Below are positions 1-9,321 of a stretch of 64,000 nt of DNA, in pieces. The notes beneath the pieces were generated by a model, which saw nothing but the letters and a program-made list of their open reading frames with translations, was not told the origin of the DNA and searched no databases. The first letter of the stretch is position 1. The number at the start of each line of letters is the position of its first letter. Position numbers and translations under genes: made by a program. Source of the DNA: Gracilaria domingensis (Eukaryota; Rhodophyta; Florideophyceae; Gracilariales; Gracilariaceae); NCBI GenBank assembly GCA_022539475.1, contig VCMS01000011.1, positions 362,756 through 426,755 of the forward strand. The letters are read 5' to 3'.

Positions 1-1027
1 GCCGCCGGGCGCAGCTGGGAGCATGTAGGCGTAATGGAAGAAGAATGCGCGAAGCGCAAGCGGCGCGGCGCCATGTCGGCGCACGGGTCAGTAGTACCTG
101 GATCTCGCACCGTTGGTAAACTGTGCACAGGGGTGGTGCGGCCGCCGCACTGCGGCGGCGGCCGGTGGCGTCTCCGAGCAACGGAACACACGTGCAACGG
201 CGTCACGCGGAGCCACGTGGCTAGAGTGGATGATGCGCTCCGTGTGCACACACGAGCGATTGTCGATGATGATGCATGCTGGGATTCTCTTGCTTGCTGG
301 CGTTGGTGGTGGCTCGCGTCGAGACGTGTTTGTGCCTGGCGACAGCGGCGAGTGCGCTCGAACGTCTTTGACACGACTGGCTCTTTCCCAGCTTACAAGC
401 AATGCCGACAGGATGTAGACCGCCTGCGTACAGCAATTGCATGACGATGTCCAAGGTTGTCGAGACGTGTGCCTGGCCTCGCCGCGTGGCTCACGCCCGC
501 AAAGAGGCGCACATTGGGCATCCGCGCAAGAAGATCTTGAAGAAGATCAGGAAACAGCAGGAGCCACCGAGTTGGAGAAAGCCTGAAGCCATGGAGGGGA
601 GGAGCATGATCGGCAGTCAACGCATGATGCGCCAAGCCACCGCGCGCTTGCGGCACAGCTGGCGTGACAAATTGTCCCACCAACGGCACCTCCACTTGTG
701 CGCCGGCCATTGGCGTCGCACGCAAAATGGCGCAGCAATCGTCCAATGCAATGCACCGAATGCGCAGCGCTCACGTGTCGGTGCGCTCGGCCAATCAGCG
801 TCGCCAATGCGTTGATGGCACTGTGCGTGGCGCTCGAGCGTCTGACGACGCAAATCTCGCTGCTCGCTCCGCTCTACACAAGACAGCCGTCACAGCCGCT
901 GCTTGCCATTTATCTGTTCCGTCGCTGTTTCCGTAGCATACTGTTCACTTTGCCTTCCCGCGCGTTCACCCCGCGTCGCCTTCTTTCGTTCGTTCCTTGC
1001 TGCGGAAGCCCACCCACACTCGCTCAA
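1..1027. other. Upstream region without a recognisable gene
   Basis: GC-rich sequence before the kinase gene. Several open frames cross it on both strands, but their translations are Arg/Cys/His-rich with no recognisable domain, as expected of GC-rich non-coding DNA. The last 150 bases are pyrimidine-rich and probably form the promoter and 5' leader of the kinase. I see no RNA gene or mobile element. Confidence 0.5.
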
Positions 1028-2248
1028 ATGGGCTCTTGTCTCTCCAAATCCTCCGCTCCGCGCGAGCCTTCAAATCACCCCACGCGCTGGAAGGTGACCA
1101 CGTCAAATCTCTTGCCATCATGCGAGCCCATCCGTCTGCTCGGCGAAGGCACCTTTGGTACTGTCGTGCTCGTCCGCGAGCGCAGTACTCAACAACTCTT
1201 CGCCGTAAAGGTCATGAACAAATCCCAGCTCGTGTATGAGGGCCAAATGGACAACATCGTCACCGAGCGCCAGGTGTTGCGAGAGGCCGGGCCTCATCCG
1301 TTTGTTGTCGAATGTCATTCTGGCTTTCAAACACCACACGCCGTCGTCCTTGTTCTAGAGTACGTCAGCGGCGGCGACATGTACGATCTGCTGAGAACGC
1401 ATGGCTGTCTTACTGAGGATCAGGCCCGCTTCTATCTCGCCGAGATTACCGTAGCCGTCGCCGAACTGCACAGTCATGATTTCGTTTTCAGAGATCTCAA
1501 ACTTGAGAACATCCTCATCGACGACAACGGACATGTGCGCCTCACCGACTTTGGTCTGGCGGGCAAATTCCAATCTGGAGACGCCAATGAGAAGGCAATC
1601 TTCGATATCTCTGGAACTGCCATCTACCAAGCGCCCGAAATGATTAAAGGAGAAGGCCATGGTCGCGTCGTCGACTGGTGGGCCCTGGGAGTGCTGGCAT
1701 ACGTCTTGATGGCCGGCCGGCCTCCCTTTTCGAGCGATTCACGTGAAGAGTTGACGAAAAAGATTGCTGAAGCAGACCTGGATCTTGAAAACGATGAACG
1801 ACTGGCCGACGTTTCAGAAACGTGCAAAGACTTCATCAAGCGTTTATTGGATAAGAATCCAGCCACGAGGCTTGGTCACGCAGGCGCCGATGCTCAGGAC
1901 GTACAACAGCACCCCTACTTTGCTGGTATCGATTGGGCCGGCGTCGAAGGCTTTAAACTGAGTCCTCCGTTGCGTCCCGCGCTTCAACGCTCCACTGAAC
2001 CGAACAATGCACAGGAAATCAAGCAGGCTCACAAGAGCTTGGCTGATAAGATAATGCGAAAACATAAGAGTGATGGCGGAACGCTTGATGAAGGAGAATA
2101 TAAACCTATTCAGGTGAACAAGTTCCCGACCTCAAATCGTGTCAGTATTGGGTTGGACTTTTCGGGTAGAAACAAGAAGCAACGAAGTAAGACGTGGACT
2201 GGCACCCTCGACGACTTTGGCCGGGAGATAACAGCTACTCATCAGTGA
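1028..2248 (+). CDS. Dually acylated AGC-like serine/threonine protein kinase
   Basis: Predicted 406-residue kinase, intronless. The start at 1028 is chosen because it gives MGSCLSKSS, a good N-myristoylation signal (Gly2) with a neighbouring Cys4 that could be palmitoylated; upstream in-frame sequence looks non-coding. The kinase domain spans roughly residues 34-320: glycine loop GEGTFG (39-44), catalytic Lys61 in AVK, probable alpha-C Glu80, catalytic loop FRDLKLEN (154-161, Phe where most kinases have His or Tyr), DFG (174-176) and APE (202-204). The domain most resembles the AGC group (PKA/PKG/S6K-like). The C-terminal tail lacks the FxxF hydrophobic motif typical of AGC kinases and ends in a basic Ser/Thr-rich stretch. 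Acylation suggests it works at a membrane; the substrate cannot be inferred. It converges on the SDR gene. Confidence 0.88.
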   Translation: MGSCLSKSSAPREPSNHPTRWKVTTSNLLPSCEPIRLLGEGTFGTVVLVRERSTQQLFAVKVMNKSQLVYEGQMDNIVTERQVLREAGPHPFVVECHSGFQTPHAVVLVLEYVSGGDMYDLLRTHGCLTEDQARFYLAEITVAVAELHSHDFVFRDLKLENILIDDNGHVRLTDFGLAGKFQSGDANEKAIFDISGTAIYQAPEMIKGEGHGRVVDWWALGVLAYVLMAGRPPFSSDSREELTKKIAEADLDLENDERLADVSETCKDFIKRLLDKNPATRLGHAGADAQDVQQHPYFAGIDWAGVEGFKLSPPLRPALQRSTEPNNAQEIKQAHKSLADKIMRKHKSDGGTLDEGEYKPIQVNKFPTSNRVSIGLDFSGRNKKQRSKTWTGTLDDFGREITATHQ

Positions 2249-3259
2249 TGTGAAGACGAGTTCCATTTTTGTGAATTGTATCCGAACAAGTGTTCGTGTT
2301 GAACAGCATGTGGGGTCAGATGGACCTTCGTCCATGCGGAAGGAATTGATCCGTCCCTCACTGGGTATACAGAGTACACATGGCTTGTAGCAAGTCCATG
2401 AAAAATGCAGCTGTTGTTTTCCGTATAATAATAGCTAGGTAATTATTACTTGGTTGCCTTGTTGTTTGTAAGCTGGCTTGATGTGTTTGTACGTTTTGTG
2501 AAGATTAAAACTACTAGCGATACGTTTTGAGTGCCATGGCCGTTTGTATCCTTCTGAGAACGAGGTGTCGCAATTGCAACATGAATTGCTTGAGATAATC
2601 ATACTCGTAGTAGAGTGTTCAGATGGTGGAAACAGGAAAGTTTCTCACGCCTTCGGGAACGAGAAACATATTCGTGTTCGTTGTTTGAAGTCCAGGTTAT
2701 ACAGCATATCTAGGAACATTCCCTTAAATGCTCGACGTCAAATCTCATCGTTCAACTGTGAGAAACTAGACCTCATCATGCATGATGCCGCAATGAAGGC
2801 CATATCCTGCTCATTTACGTGCCCGTTTGCCCAACCCTCAATAGATACGTGCTAATGCGTATGGACCCTCAAACAAGACGCAATTCGCACAGATGAGTGC
2901 CGTAGAGAGCGACCCAGCGTTGGAGACTTTGGTAGCCCGCGTCAGTAGATATTCCTGCCTTACACCAAAGCTGACGCGCGCCGTAGTTCCTACCTTCGAG
3001 GAAGTACTTACACCGGTAGCTCGCCGATAACTCGCCTTACCTGCCTTCTGCTTGCGTGGTCAGGCTCACCTCAGCAACCTTTCCTCCAAAAGATTTTTTC
3101 GGCGTGCTGAACTTCGTTTTGTTGACAAGGCACAGTCATCTCTCACGCGGTAGTCGGCAAGTCTTCTGCGCGCAAAATGAAGAAGTTAAAGATTGCATTT
3201 TAGGTGAACACGGCTACACGTCTCTATCGTCTCTCACGAAACCAAAAAATACACAACAG
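2249..3259. other. Intergenic region between convergent genes
   Basis: About 1 kb separating the 3' ends of the kinase (+) and SDR (-) genes. It should contain both 3' untranslated regions. Composition is close to even. The open frames at 2544-2855 and 3056-3328 show no domain or protein-like composition. I see no further structure. Confidence 0.5.
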
Positions 3260-4309
3260 TTAGCGAGACTGATTCTCTGTCTGCAGCCCAGGCCGCACAG
3301 CCAAGCCCATGGACGCGTCCAGCACTGAGCCGTGGAAAATACCTGGCGGACTCTCGGCGGCCAACCAGTACACGCTTCTCGCTACCTCAAGCGGCTGAAT
3401 GAGTCTCCGCTTGGGCATACTGCCAACAAAAGCGCCCACGTTTGGGACGTTTGCCAATGTGCTCTGCCTGAACATCTCCGTCTCCGTAGCTCCTGGTGAG
3501 ATGCACATCACGTCGACATTGTCCATAACGTGCTGTGCTGCCAGGTGCTTTGAAAGGTATGTAATTGCGGCCTTGCTCATTAAATCGGCCGCGCAGTATT
3601 CTGGAAACACGGCGCTGCTTCCTCCTCCCACCGAGCCGATAAATATCACCGTGGCTCTGCCAGCCACAGTGGCGGCTCTTCTTAGCGCATCTGAAAGAGC
3701 ATCGGTGACCCAAAGAGGCCCCAATGCGTTCACTCGCATGAGAGCCAAGTCATTCTGTGCACGCTTGACCATTCTGAGAGCAGAGTCCGGAAGTTGTTCT
3801 GACGGCAGCTTTGCAAAATTGGCGGAGCCTATCTGTTGCTGCACATAGCGAGACACAGTAGCAGAACCTAGCGCAGCATTGTTAACCAAAACGTGCACGC
3901 CAGCACTTCCAGCCCACTGAGAAACAGTGCGCGCAAAAGACGCGACGCCGGCCACGTCGGCCTGATCGAGCGGCGTGGCCGTAACATGTGGCCACAAGGC
4001 CTGCAAGCGCTCAGCGTCGGTTCGGCGAGTAAGGTACGTAAACAACACGCGATGGCCAGCTTCAGCAAACACACGGACAATGGCCTCGCCAATTCCCGTG
4101 GAGCCGCCGGTGACGACGACGTTGAGAGCGCTGGGAGGCGGCGGCGCTGTGGAAGACAGCGACGGCAGCGAGAGCGGCGGAGCGGGCGCGGTGGTGACGG
4201 ACTTTGTGGCTGAGTGCAGCGGACTTGAGTGGGTCATGATTGGGGAGGAGGGTGAGGGCGGGGAAGGGAGGACGGTGGGGTCGCAAAAAGTGTGAGCGTT
4301 GCTCGGCAT
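3260..4309 (-). CDS. Short-chain dehydrogenase/reductase with altered catalytic Lys
   Basis: Predicted 349 residues from the ATG at 4309; an ATG at 4237 (325 residues) is equally possible. The first 60 residues are Pro/Ser-rich and could be an organelle-targeting or disordered leader. A Rossmann SDR domain follows: nucleotide-binding TGGSTGIG (67-74), an NNAA structural motif (143-146), a Ser-rich catalytic strand (SVGGGSS, 226-232) and Tyr238. The canonical YxxxK is YCAAD here, so the catalytic Lys position is Asp242; the next Lys is 246. The C-terminal SPGATETEM segment (cofactor/substrate loop) is conserved. The family reduces or oxidises carbonyl/alcohol substrates with NAD(P)H; the substrate is unknown. 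The Lys-to-Asp change makes classical catalysis uncertain. Confidence 0.85.
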   Translation of the reverse strand: MPSNAHTFCDPTVLPSPPSPSSPIMTHSSPLHSATKSVTTAPAPPLSLPSLSSTAPPPPSALNVVVTGGSTGIGEAIVRVFAEAGHRVLFTYLTRRTDAERLQALWPHVTATPLDQADVAGVASFARTVSQWAGSAGVHVLVNNAALGSATVSRYVQQQIGSANFAKLPSEQLPDSALRMVKRAQNDLALMRVNALGPLWVTDALSDALRRAATVAGRATVIFIGSVGGGSSAVFPEYCAADLMSKAAITYLSKHLAAQHVMDNVDVMCISPGATETEMFRQSTLANVPNVGAFVGSMPKRRLIQPLEVARSVYWLAAESPPGIFHGSVLDASMGLAVRPGLQTENQSR

Positions 4310-4751
4310 GGCGGTAAGTCGGGAGGGGGAAGGCGGAGGGGGGGTTGGCGGGAGGACTGCAGAAGGCACGCAGCGGAGTGAGTTGTGGCCCGGCGCGGAC
4401 GGATGAGCCGAGGGGGGACGCGGGACGGCGCTCGTCTGAAATAGTGCGGCACCGAGGCGCGTGGATAGCGCGCCTGGGGGAGCGAGCGAGGACATACAAT
4501 GCGCGGCTGGCCGGCGCATCCGCGCGGTTTACAGGCCCACGTGGCGCTCATACGCAGCAATTCGCAATCGGCGCGCAGTTACAGAGCGCATGAATTTTGG
4601 ACGCAGGCAGGGGGCTCCCCGCAGGCGGCGGCCTGGCGCGGCGAGGCGCGCGTCCCGCCGCCCGCGCGCGCTGCCACCGCGCGCCGCCGGCTGCTCGCGC
4701 GCAGACAAGCCGTCGGCGGCTGTAGCGCGTCAGCGAGGTCCGCGCGGGTTG
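4310..4751. other. CpG-rich spacer, likely SDR promoter
   Basis: GC-rich stretch between two minus-strand genes. The SDR reading frame continues open into it, but the translation is Pro/Arg/Ala-rich and unlike protein. It probably carries the SDR promoter and leader and the 3' end of the B-box gene. No defined regulatory site was identified. Confidence 0.4.
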
Positions 4752-5663
4752 TCATGAAAAAAAAAAAACTGTTTCGAGGTTTAGCGCATCTGCCCATTCT
4801 ACAGTAAGACGCGTCCCGGGCGGATGCTTTCCCACACGTGATCCGCCCCCCTCGCCCTCAGCACGAGCTGCTCGAATTTTCCAGCTCGTGCAGGTGTTCT
4901 CTGTACATGTTGCCGTATTTCCGATACAGTGCATCTCCACCTTCCTCACAAACCGCCCCTTCACGCGCGGTCTGCTGTCGGCCAGCTGCTTCCTGCACTC
5001 GTATCTCACGCGCTTTGCAAACGAGCGGTTTGCACGCTTCGAACGAAACCGCTCCAGCGCCTCCTTTCTCCGCTTTCTCCTTCTCTCCAGCGCCTTCTGG
5101 TGCTCCTCCTCGTCGACGGAGGCTTGTACCTCTTGTTCCCTGCTGCGCTTGACGCCTGTCCGCACCTCCTTCTTTTCCGACATCACCACCTGCGGCTCGG
5201 GCTTGGCGCACTCTTCGGCACCTCTGTCCGCGCGCAGCTCGACGTCCGGTACCACGTGCACAAAGCCGTCGTGCACAACTTCTTCCCAGCTGACGTCCCA
5301 ATTCTTCCCCAACTTGCCCTCACCCCAGATGCCCATGTCCTCCACGCCAGTGAGGCCCGGCATGCGCCCCAACCCCAGTTCGGTAAAGTCATAGTCGGCG
5401 GCGTCTTCAAAAGTGAGCGTGTCGGTGTCGTCCTGCTGCATGTTGCACACGTCCGGCACCAGACTTTGCTCCGACTCGTCGTGAATGGAGGAGCCTTCCA
5501 AGTCGCACGGCGCCACTGCGCTGCGTACATGGCGCTGCGCGAGACGGTTTGCGTTGTGCACCTCGACGTCACATTTGGCGCACAGGTAGCATGCGTCTGC
5601 TGCGCAGTACACTGTGGCCGTTACCGCGTGATCCTCGGGGCACATTTCGCAGTTGCGAACCAT
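4752..5663 (-). CDS. B-box zinc finger / CCT-domain regulator (CONSTANS-like)
   Basis: Predicted 303 residues. The N terminus is a single B-box: Cys5, Cys8, Cys20, Asp23, Cys28, Cys31, His36 and His45 fit the C-x2-C ... C-x2-D-x4-C-x2-C ... H ... H pattern. The centre is acidic (60-165). A basic CCT domain follows at about 201-243 (core RFRSKRANRSFAKRVRYECR), the segment used for nuclear import, NF-Y association and DNA contact in plant CONSTANS-like proteins. The last 60 residues are unrelated to known domains and end in a Phe run encoded by a poly-A/T tract at 4755-4766. In plants such proteins act in light and circadian signalling; a comparable nuclear regulatory role here is inference. 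Its upstream region faces the proteasome gene. Confidence 0.9.
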   Translation of the reverse strand: MVRNCEMCPEDHAVTATVYCAADACYLCAKCDVEVHNANRLAQRHVRSAVAPCDLEGSSIHDESEQSLVPDVCNMQQDDTDTLTFEDAADYDFTELGLGRMPGLTGVEDMGIWGEGKLGKNWDVSWEEVVHDGFVHVVPDVELRADRGAEECAKPEPQVVMSEKKEVRTGVKRSREQEVQASVDEEEHQKALERRRKRRKEALERFRSKRANRSFAKRVRYECRKQLADSRPRVKGRFVRKVEMHCIGNTATCTENTCTSWKIRAARAEGEGGGSRVGKHPPGTRLTVEWADALNLETVFFFS

Positions 5664-8018
5664 GTTGAAAGGGCTGCTGTGGCGACTCTACTGACAATGC
5701 CGGCGGCGACAGAGCTGTGGCAAGCAAGATGCGAAGGTGTTTAAATGAATAACAAAAAGTAAGAGCGGAGGCGACAACAAGTGAGCGACGGGGAAGTAGA
5801 AGCAGGCGGAGGGACTGAGAAAAGAATGAGCGTAAAGAGAGAGAGAGAGAAATAAGAATAAGAAGCGCGGAGTGGAGAATCAGGCGCCGGACAGTGGCAG
5901 CGTCGCGCGTCTGCCGCGGGCAGGGCTCTAGCGGACACAGTAGCGGCTATTTATGTCGGCAGGGGAAGTGTGCGCGACACACAGAGGCTCAGCGCGAAGT
6001 CGAATCAAGCACAACGGGGGGGAGAGTGCGGAGCGTCAAGAGCGCTGATCTCGCGCCGCGCGCGGAAACGCGCGCTGTTTCAAACGCGGCGGCGCCGGCG
6101 CGTGCGCGCCGCGAGCGTTACTCTCGCGATGGCGCTGTCGGTCGCGACGGCAGTGACGCGCCGCGGCCGGCGGAGGCGGCCAATCAGCGCGCGACAGCGG
6201 CGGCGCTTCGCGCCGCGGTGGAGAATGCCCTAGCATTGCGCGCAGCTCGCGAGGCCGTCCGCGCGCACCCCGCCGCCTCCCGCCGCCGGCTGCGCGCCGC
6301 TGCCGAGCGATATTTTGCGAGGAGGTGCGCGTTTCGCGGCTGACGAGTCGTTCGCACATGCGCCGCTTGAATTTCGGTAACTTTTTGGGGTGGTGCGGCG
6401 GCGGAACGCACGCAGCGAAGCCGTCGGTCACCGTGTGACGGCGCGCGTACGCCCCTCCGTAAGCGCTGCCGCGGCGTGTTTGAAGCGTCGCGCGGCGGCG
6501 CAGCGAGCGCGGAGGCGGGCCGCGCGCGTCACGCTAGATACTTATGTGTTTCGCGGCTGTGAGCGCGCCAAGTGCGCCGCGCGGATGCACAGTATTTGCT
6601 GCTAGATTGCTATTGGAGATGCATTTCGCTAGTGCATTTCCATTCGCTGCCGACCCGCCACTAGATTCGGAGCGGACGGTTCGCCGCCCTTCTCGCCGAT
6701 GCGACGCAATGAATCATTTTGCGCCGCCGTCAGTCAGAGAGTCGCTGCAACCGTTCTGCCTCCCCATGCTGTAGGAACTCCTCTGTGGCACAACTTCTCG
6801 TCCCGCCACCTCGTCCGGAAGCCGCTTGCAGCATTCGTTTCTACCCCACGTTGTGCCTCCACCTCCGCCCTCCCAGCCTCAGCTGTACCTGAAACGCCTT
6901 CAGCCGCCGCGTACTGAGTCAGTACGACTGACGTTATAGTTCTGCTTCCGCATCATCTTTGTTACGCTTCGGCTGTGAGCTTTTTCGTGCACAATGTTGC
7001 GTTCCACTTTGGAGCGAGCTTCAGCTCAAGGTCTTTCTACCCTGCAGCAACGCTTGTCCTGCGCGGGGATACAGCCTTTGAATACGGCACGGAAAGACAA
7101 AACGTTTATCATCCTGACATTTCGTAGAGGTACTGTTGGTGCAAGCATGCAAATGCTGTGCAACGGCGAGGTGGACAGCTGACACAGCATGCTGAACAAG
7201 AAACCCCTCCCGACATCGTACTTACATCGTTCCTGTCGTGTGACCCTCATCATCAGGATCATGAGCAATCATGACTCATATGAGTCATGAGGCTAATGTG
7301 CGCGTCCAGCTTGAACACCTTATCCGTCTCTTGCACATATTCGTGCACGCGCAGCACACTGCTCAGTGTTTTCAAGTAAACATACACAACTGCGCTTTCA
7401 TACCACCATCGGCACGATGGTGGGCTGAATGGCATTGCGCTGGTCGGTGATGATCATTATTTGCGTCAACAATACGAGTACTTTTCTTCATTCATGTGCT
7501 GCTGTTGGGTACGAGGCATACACCCCATTCTTGCTGGCCACACATCGCCTACCGAAATGCGAAGTCAGGGAACAGAACACTCCCGGTCACTCCAAGTGAC
7601 ATGTAATGCTAAATGTTTAAAACATTTCTCTGCTTCCTGCCAATTAAGGTAAACTTACAACACAAACGGCACAAAAAGAAGAATCTTCCTCAATTACAGT
7701 AAATAGAAGCCATTACAGTTGTTAGTCTGTGTCAAGCTGTCAGAGTGCGAACCAATCTAATTGATTTTGCGACGTATCATTTGTGGCTGCCACACCCAAA
7801 TTGTTCATTGACTTGTGCCTTGTGCTCCGCCTTCCAGCTGAGGGAGCGATGCCCCCACGCCATTCTTCATTGGCGGATCAACCCACTTCGCCACCTGCGC
7901 CGCCATTGCTCGCGTCGATTCGCGTGTTCAGAACGCAGTGCCATCGCGTGGACGCTCTTCATCGCAGCCCGCCGTTCTTTCCGAACACAAGTTTTGTTCA
8001 CAACTACCTGTTTTCAAC
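5664..8018. other. Long divergent intergenic region, CpG-rich then AT-richer
   Basis: About 2.35 kb between the divergent B-box (-) and proteasome (+) genes. The first 1.2 kb (to about 6.9 kb) is extremely CpG-rich and produces many spurious open frames. The remainder is of even composition and contains a 22-bp perfect palindrome at 7269-7290. No gene with recognisable domains was found on either strand. Confidence 0.45.
7269..7290. promoter_or_regulatory. 22-bp perfect palindrome with two TGACTCA sites
   Basis: The sequence is its own reverse complement over 22 bases and contains TGACTCA and its complement TGAGTCA, separated by TA at the centre. TGACTCA is the classical bZIP (AP-1/GCN4) core, so paired bZIP binding is possible. 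It lies about 730 bases upstream of the proteasome start. The regulatory role is inference. Confidence 0.4.
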
Positions 8019-9002
8019 ATGATGAATACACCTCAATCCGCCAGGGGGGGTTCTGTTTCGAAAATGCCGTCCGCAACTCCATTCTTTCTTCAAAGTAAGT
8101 TCAATGCGCCGCAATTTCCCCGATCTCTCCTTCTTCGTCAGTACTGATTCATTTGAAGAGGCTATAAGCCACCAACAGCCCGAAAGACAGGAACAACCAT
8201 TGCCGGCGTCGTGTTTGAAGGAGGCGTAGTTTTAGGTGCCGATACGCGAGCGACCGCGGGTGCTACCGTGTTTGAAAAGAACTGTCAGAAGATTCATTAT
8301 ATTGCTGATAATATCATGTGTTGCGGAGCGGGAACAGCTGCCGATACTGAACATACAACCCAACTTATTGCATCCAAGATTTGGTTGCATTCGTTAGCTA
8401 CCCATCGTAAGCCGCGCGTGGCAACTGCATTGAATATGCTCAAGCACATGCTTTTCAGGTATCAGGGCTATGTGTCAGCTGCGTTAGTTCTTGGCGGCGT
8501 TGATTTCCATGGACCGCATTTATACACTGTTTATCCGCACGGTACGTTACCGTTGTCTTTTGGAGCCACATTGACGCGCCGACTCAATCTCTAATCCTAA
8601 CAACTGTTACATGACTGTTCAATATTTGTAGGAAGCACGGATCGTTTGCCATTTGTGTCGATGGGATCTGGGTCCTTGGCTGCAATGGCTGTTTTCGAAT
8701 CCAAGTACAAGGACGGAATGACCGTGGAGGAAGCAAAGCAACTGGTTTATGAAGGTATTTCCGGTGGTATATTCAACGATCTGGGTTCTGGTGGAAACGT
8801 TGATCTTTGCATCATTACTGCAGAGGGTAAGGAGTTTATTCGCGGCTTTGCCAAAGAAAATGAGAGGAAATATCGTCGTCCTGCTGGGTATAGCTTCCCG
8901 AAGGGCACAACCCCCGTTGTTGCTGGCTCTGAGACTTTTAAGGAACGGCCGAAAGGCTTTGCTCTTGTCACGGAACAGGATGGAATGGATGTATCGGCAT
9001 AG
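8019..9002 (+). CDS. PSMB7: 20S proteasome subunit beta type-7 (beta-2, trypsin-like)
   Basis: Three exons: 8019-8094, 8179-8541 and 8632-9002. Introns of 84 and 90 nt have GTAAGT/AG and GTACGT/AG ends, and the second has a CTAAC branch-like site. The spliced product is 269 residues. A short propeptide ends in KTG, followed by the mature N terminus [11 protein letters not shown]. The catalytic Thr1, [26 protein letters not shown] and [12 protein letters not shown] blocks match the beta-2 family closely, and joining exons 2 and 3 restores the PHGSTD motif. Beta-2 supplies the trypsin-like activity of the 20S core particle in cytosol and nucleus. It converges on COG4. Start: ATG-ATG, so the second Met could also be used. 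Confidence 0.96.
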
Positions 9003-9321
9003 TCGAGGTTGCGAACACCGAGACTCGTACTTGCTGCCAGCTTTGAAGTGATGAAGCGCTTGTGAGCCACGCCACTTCGGGGTCTTGGTGTTTCGTTTCA
9101 ATGCGGATGCACCATTACAACGATAGAGCAATGTCACTTCTCCATCATTGGATTTGCTCCTTTTAACACTTGGGTGTCCATGGATATCGTGGCTCAAAAG
9201 AGCCACATGTTATCAGACACATTTTATCAGTTCATGTCAGCTGTGGAGTAAGAGTTATGTATATGTAATGCATGCAGTGAAAACTCTTGCCCATTCGTTT
9301 GTTACCGCCCATCGCATACTT
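9003..9321. other. Short spacer between convergent genes
   Basis: About 320 bases holding the 3' ends of the proteasome (+) and COG4 (-) transcripts. An open minus-strand frame crossing it is a shadow of proteasome exon 3. Nothing else is visible. Confidence 0.5.

Noticed and set aside
698..1027. Upstream extension of the kinase frame
   Set aside because: Composition is non-coding and the MGSC acylation start at 1028 is a better N terminus.
4310..4519. Longer SDR start
   Set aside because: Pro/Arg/Ala-rich read-through of CpG-rich DNA with no conserved character.
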